A DNA stretch of 64,000 nucleotides from positions 274,004-338,003 of the forward strand of contig VXBM01000866.1 of the NCBI GenBank assembly GCA_013400155.1. The letters run 5' to 3'. The DNA comes from Helopsaltes ochotensis. Lineage: Eukaryota > Chordata > Aves > Passeriformes > Locustellidae. This document shows, piece by piece, positions 12,480-26,113 of the stretch (positions are counted from its first letter, which is position 1; the number at the start of each line of letters is the position of its first letter). Below the pieces are notes generated by a model. That model had not been told where the DNA came from and made no database searches. It worked only from the letters and a program-made list of their open reading frames with translations. Position numbers and translations under genes: made by a program.

Positions 12480-15400
12480 TCAGAGGAAAACAACTCCCTT
12501 TTTCCTTCAAGAATTTGGGTGAACAACTTGGTTAAATATCACCAAAGTCCTGTTCATTTATCACTGCATGTGCAAGGAGAGCAATGCCATTACCTCTAGG
12601 CAAGGGCTGACCCTGTGAAGACGAAGTTTCAGGGTTGCCCAAGTCATGAGCATTGCAGGCTGCTACAGACCAAAACTTCAAAACAAACTTCCATTATTAT
12701 TTTCAATTATTGTTACCCTCCATCATCACGTCCGAGGAAATCTGAGCCTGATCTGAGGCTTACATTCCTGACCAAATCTATTAAGAAAACTCTATGTCAA
12801 GGAGATTATTCAAACTACTATAGCACTGCTAAGCTCACCATTAAGAGAGCAAGCTTGGACTTCGTAACCTTTGGCAATTTTTGGCACTTGATATGTGTAT
12901 GTGCAGAAGCAGGCAAATAGTACACAAAGGCTGGAGAAACTTGCCTTGCCAGCCCCAGATCTGTGTGCCCATCCTACAGCAATTGGTGAGCTGGCACCAG
13001 CTCCAATCCTTCACTCAGACTGGCTCTGAATTTATTACACTGGTTTAAGCAAATCAGAAACTAGAGCAAAACAAACAAACAAAAACCAAAAAAAAAAAAA
13101 AAAACACAGGAGGTCCTATTTTCACATCCTTGGCATTGATTTGACAACAGGCAAGTCTTTTTTAGTCCTGGTGTTGCTGTCTCACTGGCAGAAAAGTGAG
13201 AAGGAACTTATTTTTCAATTTTTTTGGTTTTAAGAGAGTGGAAATGTTTAAGTTGGCACTTGCTATACATACAGCCCTCAGGTGACATCACAGCTTTGAG
13301 GTTCAATGTGGAATGTGAAGCTATTACAGTGGGAGGGGAAGAAAGAAGAAGTCATTTTACAAATCAGACTGACAGCCAACATTCTGAATGGCAGCTACCA
13401 GCAGCTGTCCTGGCTTTGAACTGTAACTGATTTATTTTAAAAAGTTAGATCGGGAGTATAAACTCCTCATCCCACTGTAAGCTCTTTTAATAAAAATTCA
13501 AAGTGAAGAGTTGTGATAGCCCTGAGTAAAAGAAATTGAAAGTGCTACAGTTGGCTACGAATCTGGAGAAAGGAAATTTTCTTGTTAAATTTCCAGCAGC
13601 AGTGGAAAGAAAATGAGAAAAGGGAAGGGAAAAAAACCCAGAAAACCTGGAGTGGTCAAAGGGTCAAGAAGAAAAAGAGAGGGACTGCTTCAGTTTGTTG
13701 TTGTTAGAGGACAGACATAGTTACCAGCATCTTGAGTGCCACTTGTATGTACAGTAGCACTGCTGACATCAGTACACTCAAGAGAGCAAATTCTGCCAGC
13801 CCTTGCACCCTCCAATGTTTTCAATGAATTGTCCCAGTTCCACAAGAAATCCACAGAAACAGCCTATATCGGCATTGCCACTGGGATGTCAGATAAAAGA
13901 AAAAATTCCAACCCATCTCCAGAGTCAGAGCTTTGTCCTTTCCCACCCCCGGCAGTGGCTCGTCCAGCAACAAGCAGTGTGAGTGATCTGTGCTGGGCAC
14001 TGCAGATGCCTGTAGGACTGGATGGAATTGCAGATTCTGGGAGTCACGAGGTGGGAATGGACCTAATATCTTCACTGTGAAATACTGTATGCTAAAAAAA
14101 GAGAAATAATGAAACCCTAGGGTTATCCCTGGAACAACTCTTATTTTTTATTTGAAAAACTTAATCAGGAATTCTTATTACTCCCAAATAGTGTTTTAAA
14201 ATAAAAACCAATCCCTTCCATCCTGCCTTGGGCATACAGTGCTGAAACTTGCAGATGGAAGTCGCTCTTGCAGACAGTGCTTCCTAATCCTGCCAGGACT
14301 TGGAGTGGGGACAAGGAAATCTTCAGGGTAAAATAACGGGAGCAGAGGTCCTGTAGGACAAGAAGATGATGAATTCCAAGGGAGCAAGGAGAGCAAAACA
14401 TCAGAGGAAGAGATTCTGGGTTAAGGAAGCAGAACCGCAGTGGAGGGAAAAGCCTTATGGGAGAACAGAGTAGCAAGAGACGTGAGGCATAGCAGAGGAG
14501 AGCACAGAGTGGCAGAGCCACAGGGCCAAATCTGTAGATAGCTTTTGGAATGCTGGAACCAAAATTGCAGGGAAAGGAGAATAATATAAATGCAGCGAGT
14601 TGGAGGGGAGGCTACATCTAATAAATTACAAAATGAAGTTTACAACCAGGAACACTTTCTAAGACAGCCTTTTCCCTATGTCAGAGCTGAAGAAAAGTCA
14701 CAAATCACATGAGATACGGCTCGTGGTGCTGTCACAGTCTACTCTGTGTAGGTATACTTCAGTGTCTTTGTATAATATTGAACAGGTTTTTGTACTGTGT
14801 CCACCACAAGTTAGAGCTAAACCGAGCAGCTACTCCTGGAACAAGAGCTAGAAATATTCCTAATTTTCATCTTCCCAATTTCCTGAAACTTCACTCTTCA
14901 GAGTTGTTGTTTTCCAAGGCTGGAAAACTTCAGTATAAAATGTTCAAGTTCATCTATGAAAAGGCAGAAAGAAATGTATGTAACTGGAAGAAGAAAAAAG
15001 ATCCAGCCTTTAGGCGTTCTTTAAACAGATGTGGAACCAAACTAACCACCAAAGAAAGACAAATTCTGAACTGAAAATTGACTTTGCTGGTTCCCCATGG
15101 AGCCCAACTCATGAGTTTTGACTCTCTTAGTTCTCACTCTGACTTCACTTTGAGTTCAAGTTGAAGATTACATGTGGAGTCATCTTTTGACCTTGTATTT
15201 TTGTCCAGTGTTAAACAATGAGTTCCAAAGATTAATTCTCTCTCTGTACCATAGGTACAGTTATATAAATGGTTTTCTATCTAGATACAGAGCTAGACAG
15301 GAAACTAAGGTGGACACCAGCACAGAGATTATAGATAATCGCTGTTCATTTACTGATCCCTACCCCCCACAGAACTGTGTAAGTTAATGAGCTCTGAAAT

Positions 15401-17999
15401 ATGAGTTTCAAAAAAACTTTCATTTCAATAATATTCCACAGCCTCGGGCTCCTCTTAAACTTTTTTTGCAACAATAACACCATTCAAACTAACATTCATA
15501 TGTGAATTACAGTGATACTGCACCCCATGAAAATGCAGAGAAAATGAAATAGAAAAGAAAAGAAAGCACAGTCAGCCAGCTATCTTAGCCAAATTCAAAT
15601 TAATCAGCAACAGCTCCCAAGGACAGGTGAATGGCCCCCAATAAAACCAGAAACGGCCCAGCCTTCCACCACATACTTAAAAAGGAGCAGCTGGAAAGCA
15701 GAAAGATCACAAGGTTCATTTCTCAGTGCCTCTGCCCTGCCCAAAGTGCAGGAAGCACCAGCCTTCTTGAGGGACTTTCTGTCAGATTATTGATACCATC
15801 ACTCTCCTGAAGAGATATACACACACTCCACACTGCTCATCATCAGAATTTGCACCAGCAATTCCAAGGTTAACCTTGCCCCAAGCCTGTATGTGACCCA
15901 CACAGCAGAGACTCATTCACCAAATGCTGTTTCCAGCTTCACCCTCACTTGCAGTGAAGCAGCTCCAGAGCTGCTACAAACACTGTGCAGAGATCTCCCC
16001 CAGGAAATCCCACGCATAAGATTTGCAGAAAGATCTGACTCACAAATTGATGCCCAATACAGATGGGTGAAACTTGCCCTCCCAGCTCAAGCCAGGGCCT
16101 GGTTTTGAAGTCCTCTAGCAACCTGAGCAAGTCAGCTAACACTTAATGAAATTCCAGAAGCAGCTCAGTGGAAATCAGTCAGAAGAGAGTGGCCAGGCAC
16201 TTCTGTAATTCTGGTTAGGCAGCTACTGACACCAACACCATTCAAAATGTGGCTGTAAAGCTCTTTAGAAAAACTGCCTTTCATGTTTTGTACATCATTC
16301 ATGTACACATTGATTTGGATGCCTCTCCAGGAAATCTGCAATCCAAAAATATGAGTTTCATGAGCAAAGGAGACCAAACCCACAGCACAGGAGCCTTACA
16401 TTCTTCAGCCTCACAAAGTTTGAATTCTGATCCCAGTCCAAATGTAACCTGAATTCACCTCTACACATCAACGTCTGTGCTGGAGTCTTTGCTGAAGCTT
16501 CATGCCATAATGCTGTAAGAAGAACCCAAGATTTCCAAAAGCAATAAGGGTAAGCCAAGATCACAACAGGAAATGAGATCTGGCCTCTGATTTGTTCCTT
16601 GAATTTTAAACCTTCAGGTTACAGGTCTGTTTTGCCTCTGAGCCAGTGAGGAGCTCTGTCTGCTGACAGGAATTTGAGCTGTCTTGTGCTCATCACAGGA
16701 CTCGGATATTTCATTCCTGTTTCCATTATTTGGCCTCGGATCTCTCTGATTCACAGAATAAAGTAAATGAGACTGAAGCGAATTTTTTCAAGCCTCTGTT
16801 ATTTCTGTCTCAGCTAATTGTGTAATCCAGTTCTGTGCAATAACAATCACATACGTTTTCTGAACAAGGTTCAGCCTTATACACAAAACCTTTTCAACAC
16901 AGTTCTTTTAATATCCCTGTGCCTACACAATTCCAGTGCAATCCAACAGAGTGGGCTGGCCAACTCACAACTGGTGGCTGTTGATTTTTTTGTTTGTTTA
17001 TTTGCAGATCATCAAGAGCATGTGAAGAGTGGGTATGTGTGAAAAGAACTGCAGACTGAGCAGCTTAAAATTGGATTGCTTGAGCAAAAAACACTCTTTT
17101 CCTGTTCAAAATTGTTCAGGACTGAATCCTGACCTCAAGGTAAAGCAGAGAAAACTGAATTTGAAAAGGATGGGATCTTCAACTATTTGAAAAAAGGAGC
17201 AGCTTCTATTTATAGGAGCAGTTTGTTCTCTCCCAAGGCAAAGGACATGAGAAACATCATTCTGCAGTGCAGCCCTTTAGCTGCTGGGGTAACCTTTGTA
17301 TCTGCACTATCTGCAATCACTCTGATCACCACTGTCTACACGTCTTGCCCACCCTATTTTAGAAGTGGTGGTGAGGATTGTACAGAGAAATATCTCTGAA
17401 GCTGACAGCCCCACACAGCTGATCCTGTCTGGTTCTGCTAGCTTCTGCAAATCCAGGGATTTGAAAGCCTCTCTTCTAATGCTCACCTAGAATAAATGGG
17501 TGGTCAGAGAAGCACTGCATCTTGGAGAGAAAAAAATAAAGATGTTAGATGCTCTTTTTTCCCAGCAAGGCCTGTATTAGCTCTGCAATGAATAATAATT
17601 ACAGTATCTCAGAACAATTACAAGCCAGGAATCTCAAAACTGAAACAGGAGGTGATTTTTGGGTAAGAAGTCCTAACCAGCCTCAGTGGGCTTCACTGGC
17701 AGGTGAACCAGCATGGAGAGGCCTCCTGGATGAAAGCTCTGAGCATCTCCTTTCCTGAGGCAACAGAGCAAGCCAGAAGCTGCTGTGGAGGGAGAAAATG
17801 GGCAATTTCAGCCCTGAATCAGCGGTCTCAGGGCCCCCACTCTGGGGACAAGGGGTGAAGCCAGTGCCACAGCAAACAAGGTCAGGCTGCAGCCACCCCT
17901 GCAGCGAGCCCTGGAGCTGAGGCAGGCTGGGCAGGGCACTGCAGGGATTTACAGCCGGACAGCAGAGGGGTGAGGCTGGAGAGAGGGCCCTGGCTACAA
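12480..17999. other. Non-coding segment, no gene recognised
   Basis: Unique sequence with purine-rich stretches around 13560-13690 and 14380-14590. Open frames such as 14709-15074 (plus) and 14165-14521 (minus) are unrecognised. A relatively GC-rich patch lies at about 17690-17990 and shows no LTR ends or coding features. Confidence 0.8.
13065..13106. repeat. (CAAA)n and poly(A) tract
   Basis: CAAA units (ACAAACAAACAAAAACC) run into about 18 As and end CACAGG. It could be the A tail of a retrocopy on the plus strand, but the upstream sequence (12930-13060) does not resemble any gene or SINE I know. Confidence 0.92.
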
Positions 18000-18380
18000 T
18001 TAACTGAGTGCCTGAGGACTCTGTCCTAGCGAGAGCATGCTAATCCAATTCTAAAGTGCAGGAGTGCTCTAACAGTGCGCTTTAATCAGGTTGAGATGAC
18101 CTATCAGAAAATGGGAGATCACTGTGGATAAATGGTCCATATGCTGAATACCAAGGCATTTAATGAAAAATTTTCCTAATAGAAAAATTTTCCATGCTCA
18201 ATATTTTTCATTGACTACTTTTTTACAGTTTTACCCATTTAATAGCAACTGTCATTAAGTTATTTTTTATGTAATATTAACTGAAAATCATTTATTTGCT
18301 GCTCCAAACAGCAGTTAATGCCAATTATTTTACACAGCACCGTGAACTGCTACAGATTTTTCAATTTTCCACTCAGCTTC
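18000..18380. promoter_or_regulatory. Candidate conserved AT-rich block
   Basis: About 380 bases with no repeat family, beginning with ACAATTAACTGAGTGCC and including GCATGCTAATCCAATT, GCGCTTTAATCAGG and several TTAAT/AATTA cores. TAATCC (bicoid/OTX-like) and ATGCTAAT (POU-like) words are seen near 18036-18046. A 12-bp direct repeat lies at 18165-18193. The conserved status is a guess to be tested by alignment. Confidence 0.3.
18165..18193. repeat. Short direct repeat GAAAAATTTTCC x2
   Basis: The 12-mer GAAAAATTTTCC is found at 18165-18176 and 18182-18193, a period of 17. Each copy is itself nearly palindromic. It lies inside a candidate conserved block. Confidence 0.8.
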
Positions 18381-21300
18381 TCTACATAATTCTTTATTTT
18401 TTTAGTTTAGTTTCATATTTTTCAACTATTTGAAACAAGAGGCTGAAGTGGTGATTTAATCTTTCTTGGTGAAAAAGAATTGAAAAGGCCCAACTATTAC
18501 AGCAACAGGAATCTTATTTTAAAAAAAATAATAATAAAGATGCACCATTGTCTTGCTGACTTTGATTTTAACTTAGGGAATGTCAATATTCACACCAGAA
18601 AATCCAAGGCAGAGCTGTGCAATGGATGTGGTGCCTTTTTTGTTATAAATACAACTTTCTTACATTGTTCTATTCCTGTGCCAAGGTGGCAAATTTGAGA
18701 CCCCAGGGCTGCTTTCTTTCATGATGGTAGTAAATGCTACATCTCGAAGGCTGCCAGGCAAAGGTCAGAGCTCTGATGTGCAGTGGAGACTGCATCCAAG
18801 GAGTGATCCCAGAAAGAGTTAATTCCTTCCTTTGACTTAGCTCTGGTCTAACATGCTCAAGGTTGAAGAAGGACCAGCACCATCTGGCAATTTCCTGAAA
18901 ATTTACTTTTTTTCCATTAAATTGATTTCATTGTTACAGGTAATGAAAGGGTACCTCAGGGTTTGAACATTAACAAATGTTGGGTTTTAATTTAATGGAG
19001 ATATTTTCATATTTTTTTATCAACTTTTTTAGAGGAGAAACCTATTTTCCTGGTTTGCTGCAGATGGATTTTGTGAATTCTGTTTCACAGCAGTTAATGC
19101 TTCCTTACACTTCACAATCATTAGGTCTGCCCTAATCTACTGTTGCCTCCCCTAAATCTGCCAGATTTACACAAGGACCAGAAGAAAATACTCCAGACAA
19201 TGTCTTTTGCAGCAGAGCCTTTGAACTCAACACATCCCGCTTAATCCTCATATTTCTTGCAGAATTTCACCCTCAGTAACTAAAATAATGGGAAATCCCT
19301 CTTCAGAAAGTTTTTTTAATCAAATGAAATGATAGACCCATGTTTTACTTACGTGGCTAAAGTCCAAAAACACATACTCTGTCAATGGTGTTGAATTTAG
19401 CATTTTTGTGATAAGGTTCTTTGAGTTCCTTTTCAAATAAACATGTACAGCTTTAAATGAATAAATCATGCAAATACATGTTAATGTATACATAAATTAA
19501 CGCAACATAATAAGGAAAATGAAGAAACAAGATTACAAATTTTCTGCACCTCCAAAATATGAGAGTGATATTTGCTTTAGAAAGAACAAACTCATTTAGA
19601 GAAAAAGCTTATATAGATACAAACAAACCCAAATCGCCAATGAAAGCTAATTTTATGTTCAGGAAAGAAGGAAGATGTGCTTCCCACTACAATAGACAAA
19701 ACCCAATTAGATTACACAAACTTAGAAACACAGAAACAAAATTTCACTTAGTAAATGAAATCTCAGAGTTGAATTCTGTTGTCCACTCCCCTTCTGTTGC
19801 TCATAGCCCTGACAAAATGAGTCAGAAATCCTGGGGAACAGCATTTATTGTATATTAAGAATGGGGGAAGTCGGCAGGAGAATCTGCCTCAAAGATTCAA
19901 CTCCTCAGATAGATTTTTCATGAAAAGCATTTCTTTTCTTTTCCCTGACTTCTATTTCAGTTTCTCTTTTTCAGCTTTGAACATCTTTAAATTAAGACCA
20001 CAAAAACAACATTTGGAGAACAGTGCTCACAAAACACCACCTCAACACGTTCCATATGTGTGCCCTCTGCAATGGGATGAAATTTCCCAAGTACTCCCCT
20101 TTAGCCTAACCCTGTTCCCAGGACACATCTCAATGGATGCAGAATTACACACTGCTGAGTGTTTTTTAAATTTCGGCACAGGTCCTGCTTTATGTTATCA
20201 CTCTTACCAACAAGCTGCTGTTATTACAAGAAGTGTCACCAATCTGTGGTTTGCGAGGTTGCGAAGAACTTCTCTTGTTTTCCAGCAGCCACAGACAGGA
20301 GTTTTCTAAGATAAACCCAAACCCCAGAACAATGCTGCCAAGCTTAGCAGAAAAACATCTCCTGATAGATAGCATACATTGCTGCTTACTGCCACATATT
20401 CGGGGGTTTCTTTATTAATATCAATGTATTTTGACAAATGATACTCAGTTACAAAAGACCAGGTTTCTGCTGAATTCTGCTTTCTGTTCACAGGAATCAA
20501 ACGGTAAAATAAAGACACCTCACAGCTCAGAAATGTTCAACAGAAACATTTGCTTAAATCAGATGCCTTTCACCCTGAGCAACCTTCCTGAGAAGAGCAG
20601 AAAATTCAGCCTAAGTCTCCCTGATAGTCATCTGAAGATGGAAGTTTTTATCACAGTCAAGCAGAGTATAAAGTAAGGACACCGATCTGATGCCTCTCAT
20701 CTGTCTAATGCATTTGCCAGAGCCTTATCTCTGCACCTGGATGCCACAACTGACTCCATTTACCAGTCAGTTTTGATACACGGACTCATAAGATGATTCT
20801 CCACATTACCACTTTAAATATCTGATTGCTTATCTGGAATGACAGCCCTGTTAGAACCAATTCATTCTTCACAGTGTCCTGGACCTTGGCCCTTTACTTG
20901 AGCTGGAGCGAAGCAGAGCAGATTTTTGTTTGCAGCAGCCTTATGCCCGCTGGTCCTCTGTCCTTCCCAGCATGTCAGCCTTTACACAAACGCATATTTT
21001 TATTTTAGGATTCAATTCAGCATCAGAATAGAGCACGTGGAAAAATTATTACTACATGAAATGCTAGTTGGTCAGATTCTGGTCATTTTCCCACACAGTG
21101 GTTAAAAAATAAGCACAGCCACGGACATCCAAAACACCCAGCTTCCAACCATTTCTCCTGGTGAGTCCAAGGCTAATATTGACACGTCAGAAATGTTCAG
21201 ATATATTTCTCCTTCAGTATAAAGAATATGCGATTTCCTGACAGACTTCAGTACAGAACTGTCAACAAAATATCAGTACAATAAAGCTGCAAAGTTAACA

Positions 21301-23639
21301 ACCCATTCTGTGGTTTCTGGAGATGTCAGTAGTTATTATAAATGACTTTCCAGTTAATTACCTGTTTTGAAAATTAAGGAGATTGGGGGTTCACAGCTGC
21401 TCCAATAAGTAGCTTCAGTGCCCGCCTCATCCCATTGAGTATGATAAATAATATATTCTCTACCACCCAGACTGCCAGACAGTGGCTGTGTCAAACTCCT
21501 CAGAGAGCACACTTTGTCTGCCATGTGTTATAGGCAACATTTATGACAAAAGTAGAAATTAGATGGTGGTTAATCTTGCTTCTCTGTGTCCCATGTGGGG
21601 CACAAGCACAGTTGTAGTGTGGCTTGCTGGATGACAGTCAAAAAAAATGATCTCAGCAAATTGTGTGTACATCAGGATACAGCACAAAGAATGGGCTTAG
21701 GAAATTATTTTTGGTGAATTGGGCAATGAGGTAGTCTCTTAAAAGAGAAACGAGGTGACACAAGATCAAATTTTATTTCCCCTTAAAAAAAAAAGCAAGC
21801 TTTACATTACAGTTAGATCACAGTGAAGAAGAATGAAATCATACCGCTCTGGGGTTTTTAATTTGCTTCTTATTGCTTCTTAGGCTATTTAGCTTGCAGA
21901 TCATAATAAACTCTGTTATAATGACAGCATGAAAAGATGGATCCAGCTTATAAAAATACTACTAAAATAATAGCAGTAAGTTCTGCATTTTAGTTCCTGT
22001 GAAAGGCAAAAGGAACAATTCTTATTTCAGTTACATGCTTATAAACAAGGTAAATGTGATAGTCACACTGACAAATTAAGGCAAGTGAGAGCAGCCCCAG
22101 ACTTACATTTAGGCTGTCCTCACACTGTAACAACACAGGACAGGAATCAAAGTTTTGCCTGAAGAGAAACTCCGAGGGAGTCCTCAGTAAGCCTTACCTG
22201 CTTCTAAATGAGATTTGATGCAGCTCACGAAATAATTTCAAGTCAACCCCCAGCTGTGACCTCCCTCTGAACACTTTTTTAAATATATAATTATGGCATG
22301 AAGATCATAAGAGGTAGCATAAGTTAAGAGAATCATAATTTTCTAAAGGAACTTCTTGCTGGCTAGAGTGAGAGATTCCTTATGTCAAAGCGCAAGGACA
22401 GGTAACCACTGGGATCATTTCATTCCTCAGCACCTCCTGTCTAACACACCCCACCCCCAAAAAAGCAGCACCATTCATGACTAGCAATGCCATTCTTCAT
22501 TTAGACTTCTGCTTCCAACAAAATAATGCATTTTTATCAAGGAATTGGGAGCTGTGGCTACACTTCATATTGGAACTGTCCAAATTTCAATGTTTCTGCC
22601 CATGGTTGATATGTTTTACTGAAGTAAAACACAGTGATGGATCTGAACACCACAAGGAGCAGCCTGCACATAACATGTTCTGTCTAAGACTGAATTAAAT
22701 GTACAGTAAAGCCTGGCCTGAGAGGTGTTAACTCATCTTGGGAGTTTCTGAGAACTCCTGGGAATTCTTTTAGGAGAAGCAGAATTTTCACTTCACTTTG
22801 ATGAATCTTTCATTTCCTCCCTGATTTTTAATGAAATGCAGGAACTTTAACTCCTAAAAGTTGATAACAGCTGGCATCCTTTTGCTTTCACGCTTCACAT
22901 CTTTTCATTCTTAAGAGCCTTGCCAATCTTGTTTTGACCCCTCAACTCTGTATTTCTTTCTGTCTGTTGATGCAGTGACTGGTTTACCACCACGGAAGAA
23001 TAGTCATATAGAAGATCACTTGCTGTATAATAAACTTTAAACTTAATGTTTCTTTCCAGTTCTGTACAGAATACAGTAATTCCCCAAACATTCAACTTCA
23101 TATAGACTAGGCTGGAATAAACAAATCAGCCTCCTGCATTCTCCTCTGAAGATTTTCAAAGGCTCTACAGCACTCGAATCAGGAATCACATTGATTTTCA
23201 GTAAATCCTTTCTCCTAATTCCTCTAAAGCGTTTCAGAAAACCTCCTGCAAAAAGCCTCAGAAAACATATGCAGTGCAGTCTCAGGGACATGAAATGGAA
23301 GATGATGTTAAAAAATGTTAATGTTTGCTGAACCAATAGCATGCTGACATGAATATCCAACATAAATTTCTCTGTAGAGAGACGCAGGGCTACAGGGCTA
23401 TAGCTTTACTAAAATGGCCTGCTCATTATCATGAAATCTATTGATCCATTTTCATTAGGGAGAGCTATCTTTGCCTTCACTGGAAAGATCTAGAAATCAT
23501 AATCTTTTTTTCTTTAATTTCATAATACAGGGCCTTCAGCTAGGATGACAATTTTGTTCTGTAAAACCGTAAATATTTGTCTATTCAAAGGCAGCATTTA
23601 TCTTACAAAGGCACACATAGCAGTTTTGCCTCTGACAAG

Positions 23640-23790
23640 TTCCTTGTTTATTTATTACTCTAATAACAAATAGACTGTCATCCCTGCTGGGCCTCAAAGA
23701 TGAACTAAATCTGCTGACACAACTGATTGGGAGCGGCTGCAAATTATTTTATTAAAAACTGTGCAAGAGCAGATTCATGGTGGGGGGAGT
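23640..23790. promoter_or_regulatory. Candidate conserved block
   Basis: Repeat-free sequence with ATTACTCTAATAACAAAT, CTGATTGGGAGCGGCTGC and AAATTATTTTATTAAAAA words. Contrast between an AT core and a short CpG-bearing segment drew attention. Support is weak. Confidence 0.2.
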
Positions 23791-26041
23791 GTTTAAATCA
23801 TAATTCTGTTATTGGTCTATATGTTCCATAGTAACAATATCCAAAGAAGCCAGAAACACTTTTGCAACCCTCGTGTTTGTACTGCAGAGTTTGATTTTCA
23901 TTTTGTCCAAACAGGAGAGAGGCAGTGAAGGGGAGACAGATTTCTTTTGTGTTGAGTGCTCTGTGTGCACACACACCAAGAGCAAAGCGCAGCATCTTAA
24001 TTAGATGGGTCCAGAGGCTCCAGCAGACAAGGGAGAGTGACAGTCACTGGACATGCTTGATAGCTCTCTCTAAAGCAGTGCAGAGACTTTCTGGGAAAAG
24101 CAAGACAGATCCATACATCTCCAATTTCGTAGAGCTGAGCCAACCAGAACGTGATAGGAAAGGACAAGAAGACGGTGAGGGAAAGATCCTCTGCACGGTA
24201 GGGGACACCAGTCCTAGGACACATTCTGCCTTAGCAGGTCACCTGCAGGGCTGGCCCTAAGGCCCTTCAGCCTCTTGGATGGAATGGACACTGGGGAGAA
24301 ATCACCTGCCTGACAGTGGTACCTGGCTCCAGAACCACGGGCCCGAGGCAGGGCAGCCCAGCAGAGACCCACCCTGTGACCCACTGAGCAGCAAGGCCCT
24401 GGCAATTGGGTAACAGCAGCAGTAAAGAGGAAAATTGCCTCTTTTAATCTCTTTTAAAGAATTACCACGTAATAGTTCTATTTAGCAGTATCATTCACAG
24501 ACCCTTCAAATGCAGGATGCAGATGTTTGCATATATGAACAGTCAGGCCTTAAGAAAGAGTTTCTGACACTCATTGTCTTGACTGCCTCCCAGGCTTAAT
24601 GCCTTCTGGGCTCTTACAAAGGTCTCACTCAGAATGAGCTTTTGGAGCAGTGGAGATTCAGGAGAGGCACGAGAGAAAGGGAACAGATTAGAAACACGTA
24701 AAATTAACTCAGCCTTTTTGTAAATCACCTCCTTGTCCCGCAGCTGTCACTGGAGCTCACAAAGCTCGCAAAGAGAAACCTCTCTTCCTGCGATAGTGCC
24801 ATAGGAGCTGCAGAGCATTCCATCTCCTAGTTCATACTACGAGGTGCATCTCCAGCTGGCTGCACACCTTCATTCACAGGCCCTCCACACCCCCTGCCAC
24901 ACATTACTGCCTTCTCCAGTTTGTCAGCTTGGCTACCATTTCATCCCAAAAGAGAGCCAGGCTAGCAGAGATGTGCTGACCACCCCACTTCAGAGAAGCT
25001 ACACTGTACGGCAAAGACAAACTTTTGATACTGCCATGCCTTCAATGAGAAGAGCACATGTGAGGACAGTAGGATTCTTGTGGACCTGGAGGGACAATTC
25101 AGAACCTGGACTGGAGGAACCAAATGCCATTAAAAGGCTGCTGTGCTGCTTAGCTCTGATTGGGGGTGAGGGGGAGAGAGATTTGGAACACTGCACTGAG
25201 CCAAGGGTGGCTGCCTGACCCACCACCAAGACAGAATGAGAGTGAAGCAAGGAGAGGATTGTGCATCAAAAGGGTCTTTTCTGATGACACAGATTTTCTG
25301 GGATGAACCATTCACAGTCAAGGAGGTGCTTAACAGCACGAATAAACATTAACATCACTGAAAATGTTTTTCTAGTCCAGATGTTTAGGTACTTGCAGAG
25401 AACTCAGCTGGGAATTTCTGCATCCTTTAGTCTTCCTTAAATGCATTGAGGTACCTGAACCTTATGGTGGACTCTGCTCAGAGAGGAATTAGGTGGGACC
25501 AACCTCCTGGGCACCTTCTCCCTCCCAGGATTTACTGGCTCCTGAGCTGGACAGGTTCTTATCCTGCACTATAATAGCTGTTGTAGTCATTTGGTCATGT
25601 GGTTTGAGGCATTTCCAAGGAAACCTCTCAGCAATTATTTCTGGAGATGAAAAGCAGTCTTTTAGCATGTCTTACTATCTATTCCAGATATTTTATATCA
25701 TAACAATTTATTCTGCAATGTGATTACATGTTGGCATAGACTCTGATTAGGGCTTTAAACAGGAACTAACAGCAGTTATGTTGAATATGTTTTTCATCTG
25801 ATGATGCACAATACCATTGATTGGATGTAGATTATATTCAGCATTAACTCCAGCTATATAAAAATATCACAACGAAAAGTCTATCTCATGGCACAGAATA
25901 CTCTTTAATTGCATGGATGCTTCGTACATGTTGTGACTTCTGCTTTTTTAAAAAATCCTGTACACAAAAAAAGTCATGCCTGTAACAGAAACATTAATCC
26001 AAGAAATTACCAAGCATTGTTTACTTTTCCTCATAATCTCT

Positions 26042-26113
26042 GCTTTTTTTTTTTTTGCTTTTCACCCACGCACTGTCATAAACCTAAAGTGATAGGGAAA
26101 AAAAAAAAAAAGC
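26042..26113. repeat. Inverted poly(T)/poly(A) pair
   Basis: GC followed by 13 T at 26042-26056, and 14 A followed by GC at 26098-26113, give 15-base complementary arms around about 42 bases. In RNA either strand could fold into a long A-U stem. Similar pairs arise by chance in A/T-rich DNA. Confidence 0.8.

Noticed and set aside
17690..17990. GC-rich patch considered as an LTR or exon
   Set aside because: No TG...CA ends, no polyadenylation signal in place, no splice-bounded frame.
18871..18890. CCAGCACCATCTGGCA as a CTCF-like site
   Set aside because: Only the AGATGGTGCT half fits; the other half departs from the consensus.
24844..25218. 124-codon plus-strand frame
   Set aside because: No known family; overlapping minus-strand frames of similar length exist.
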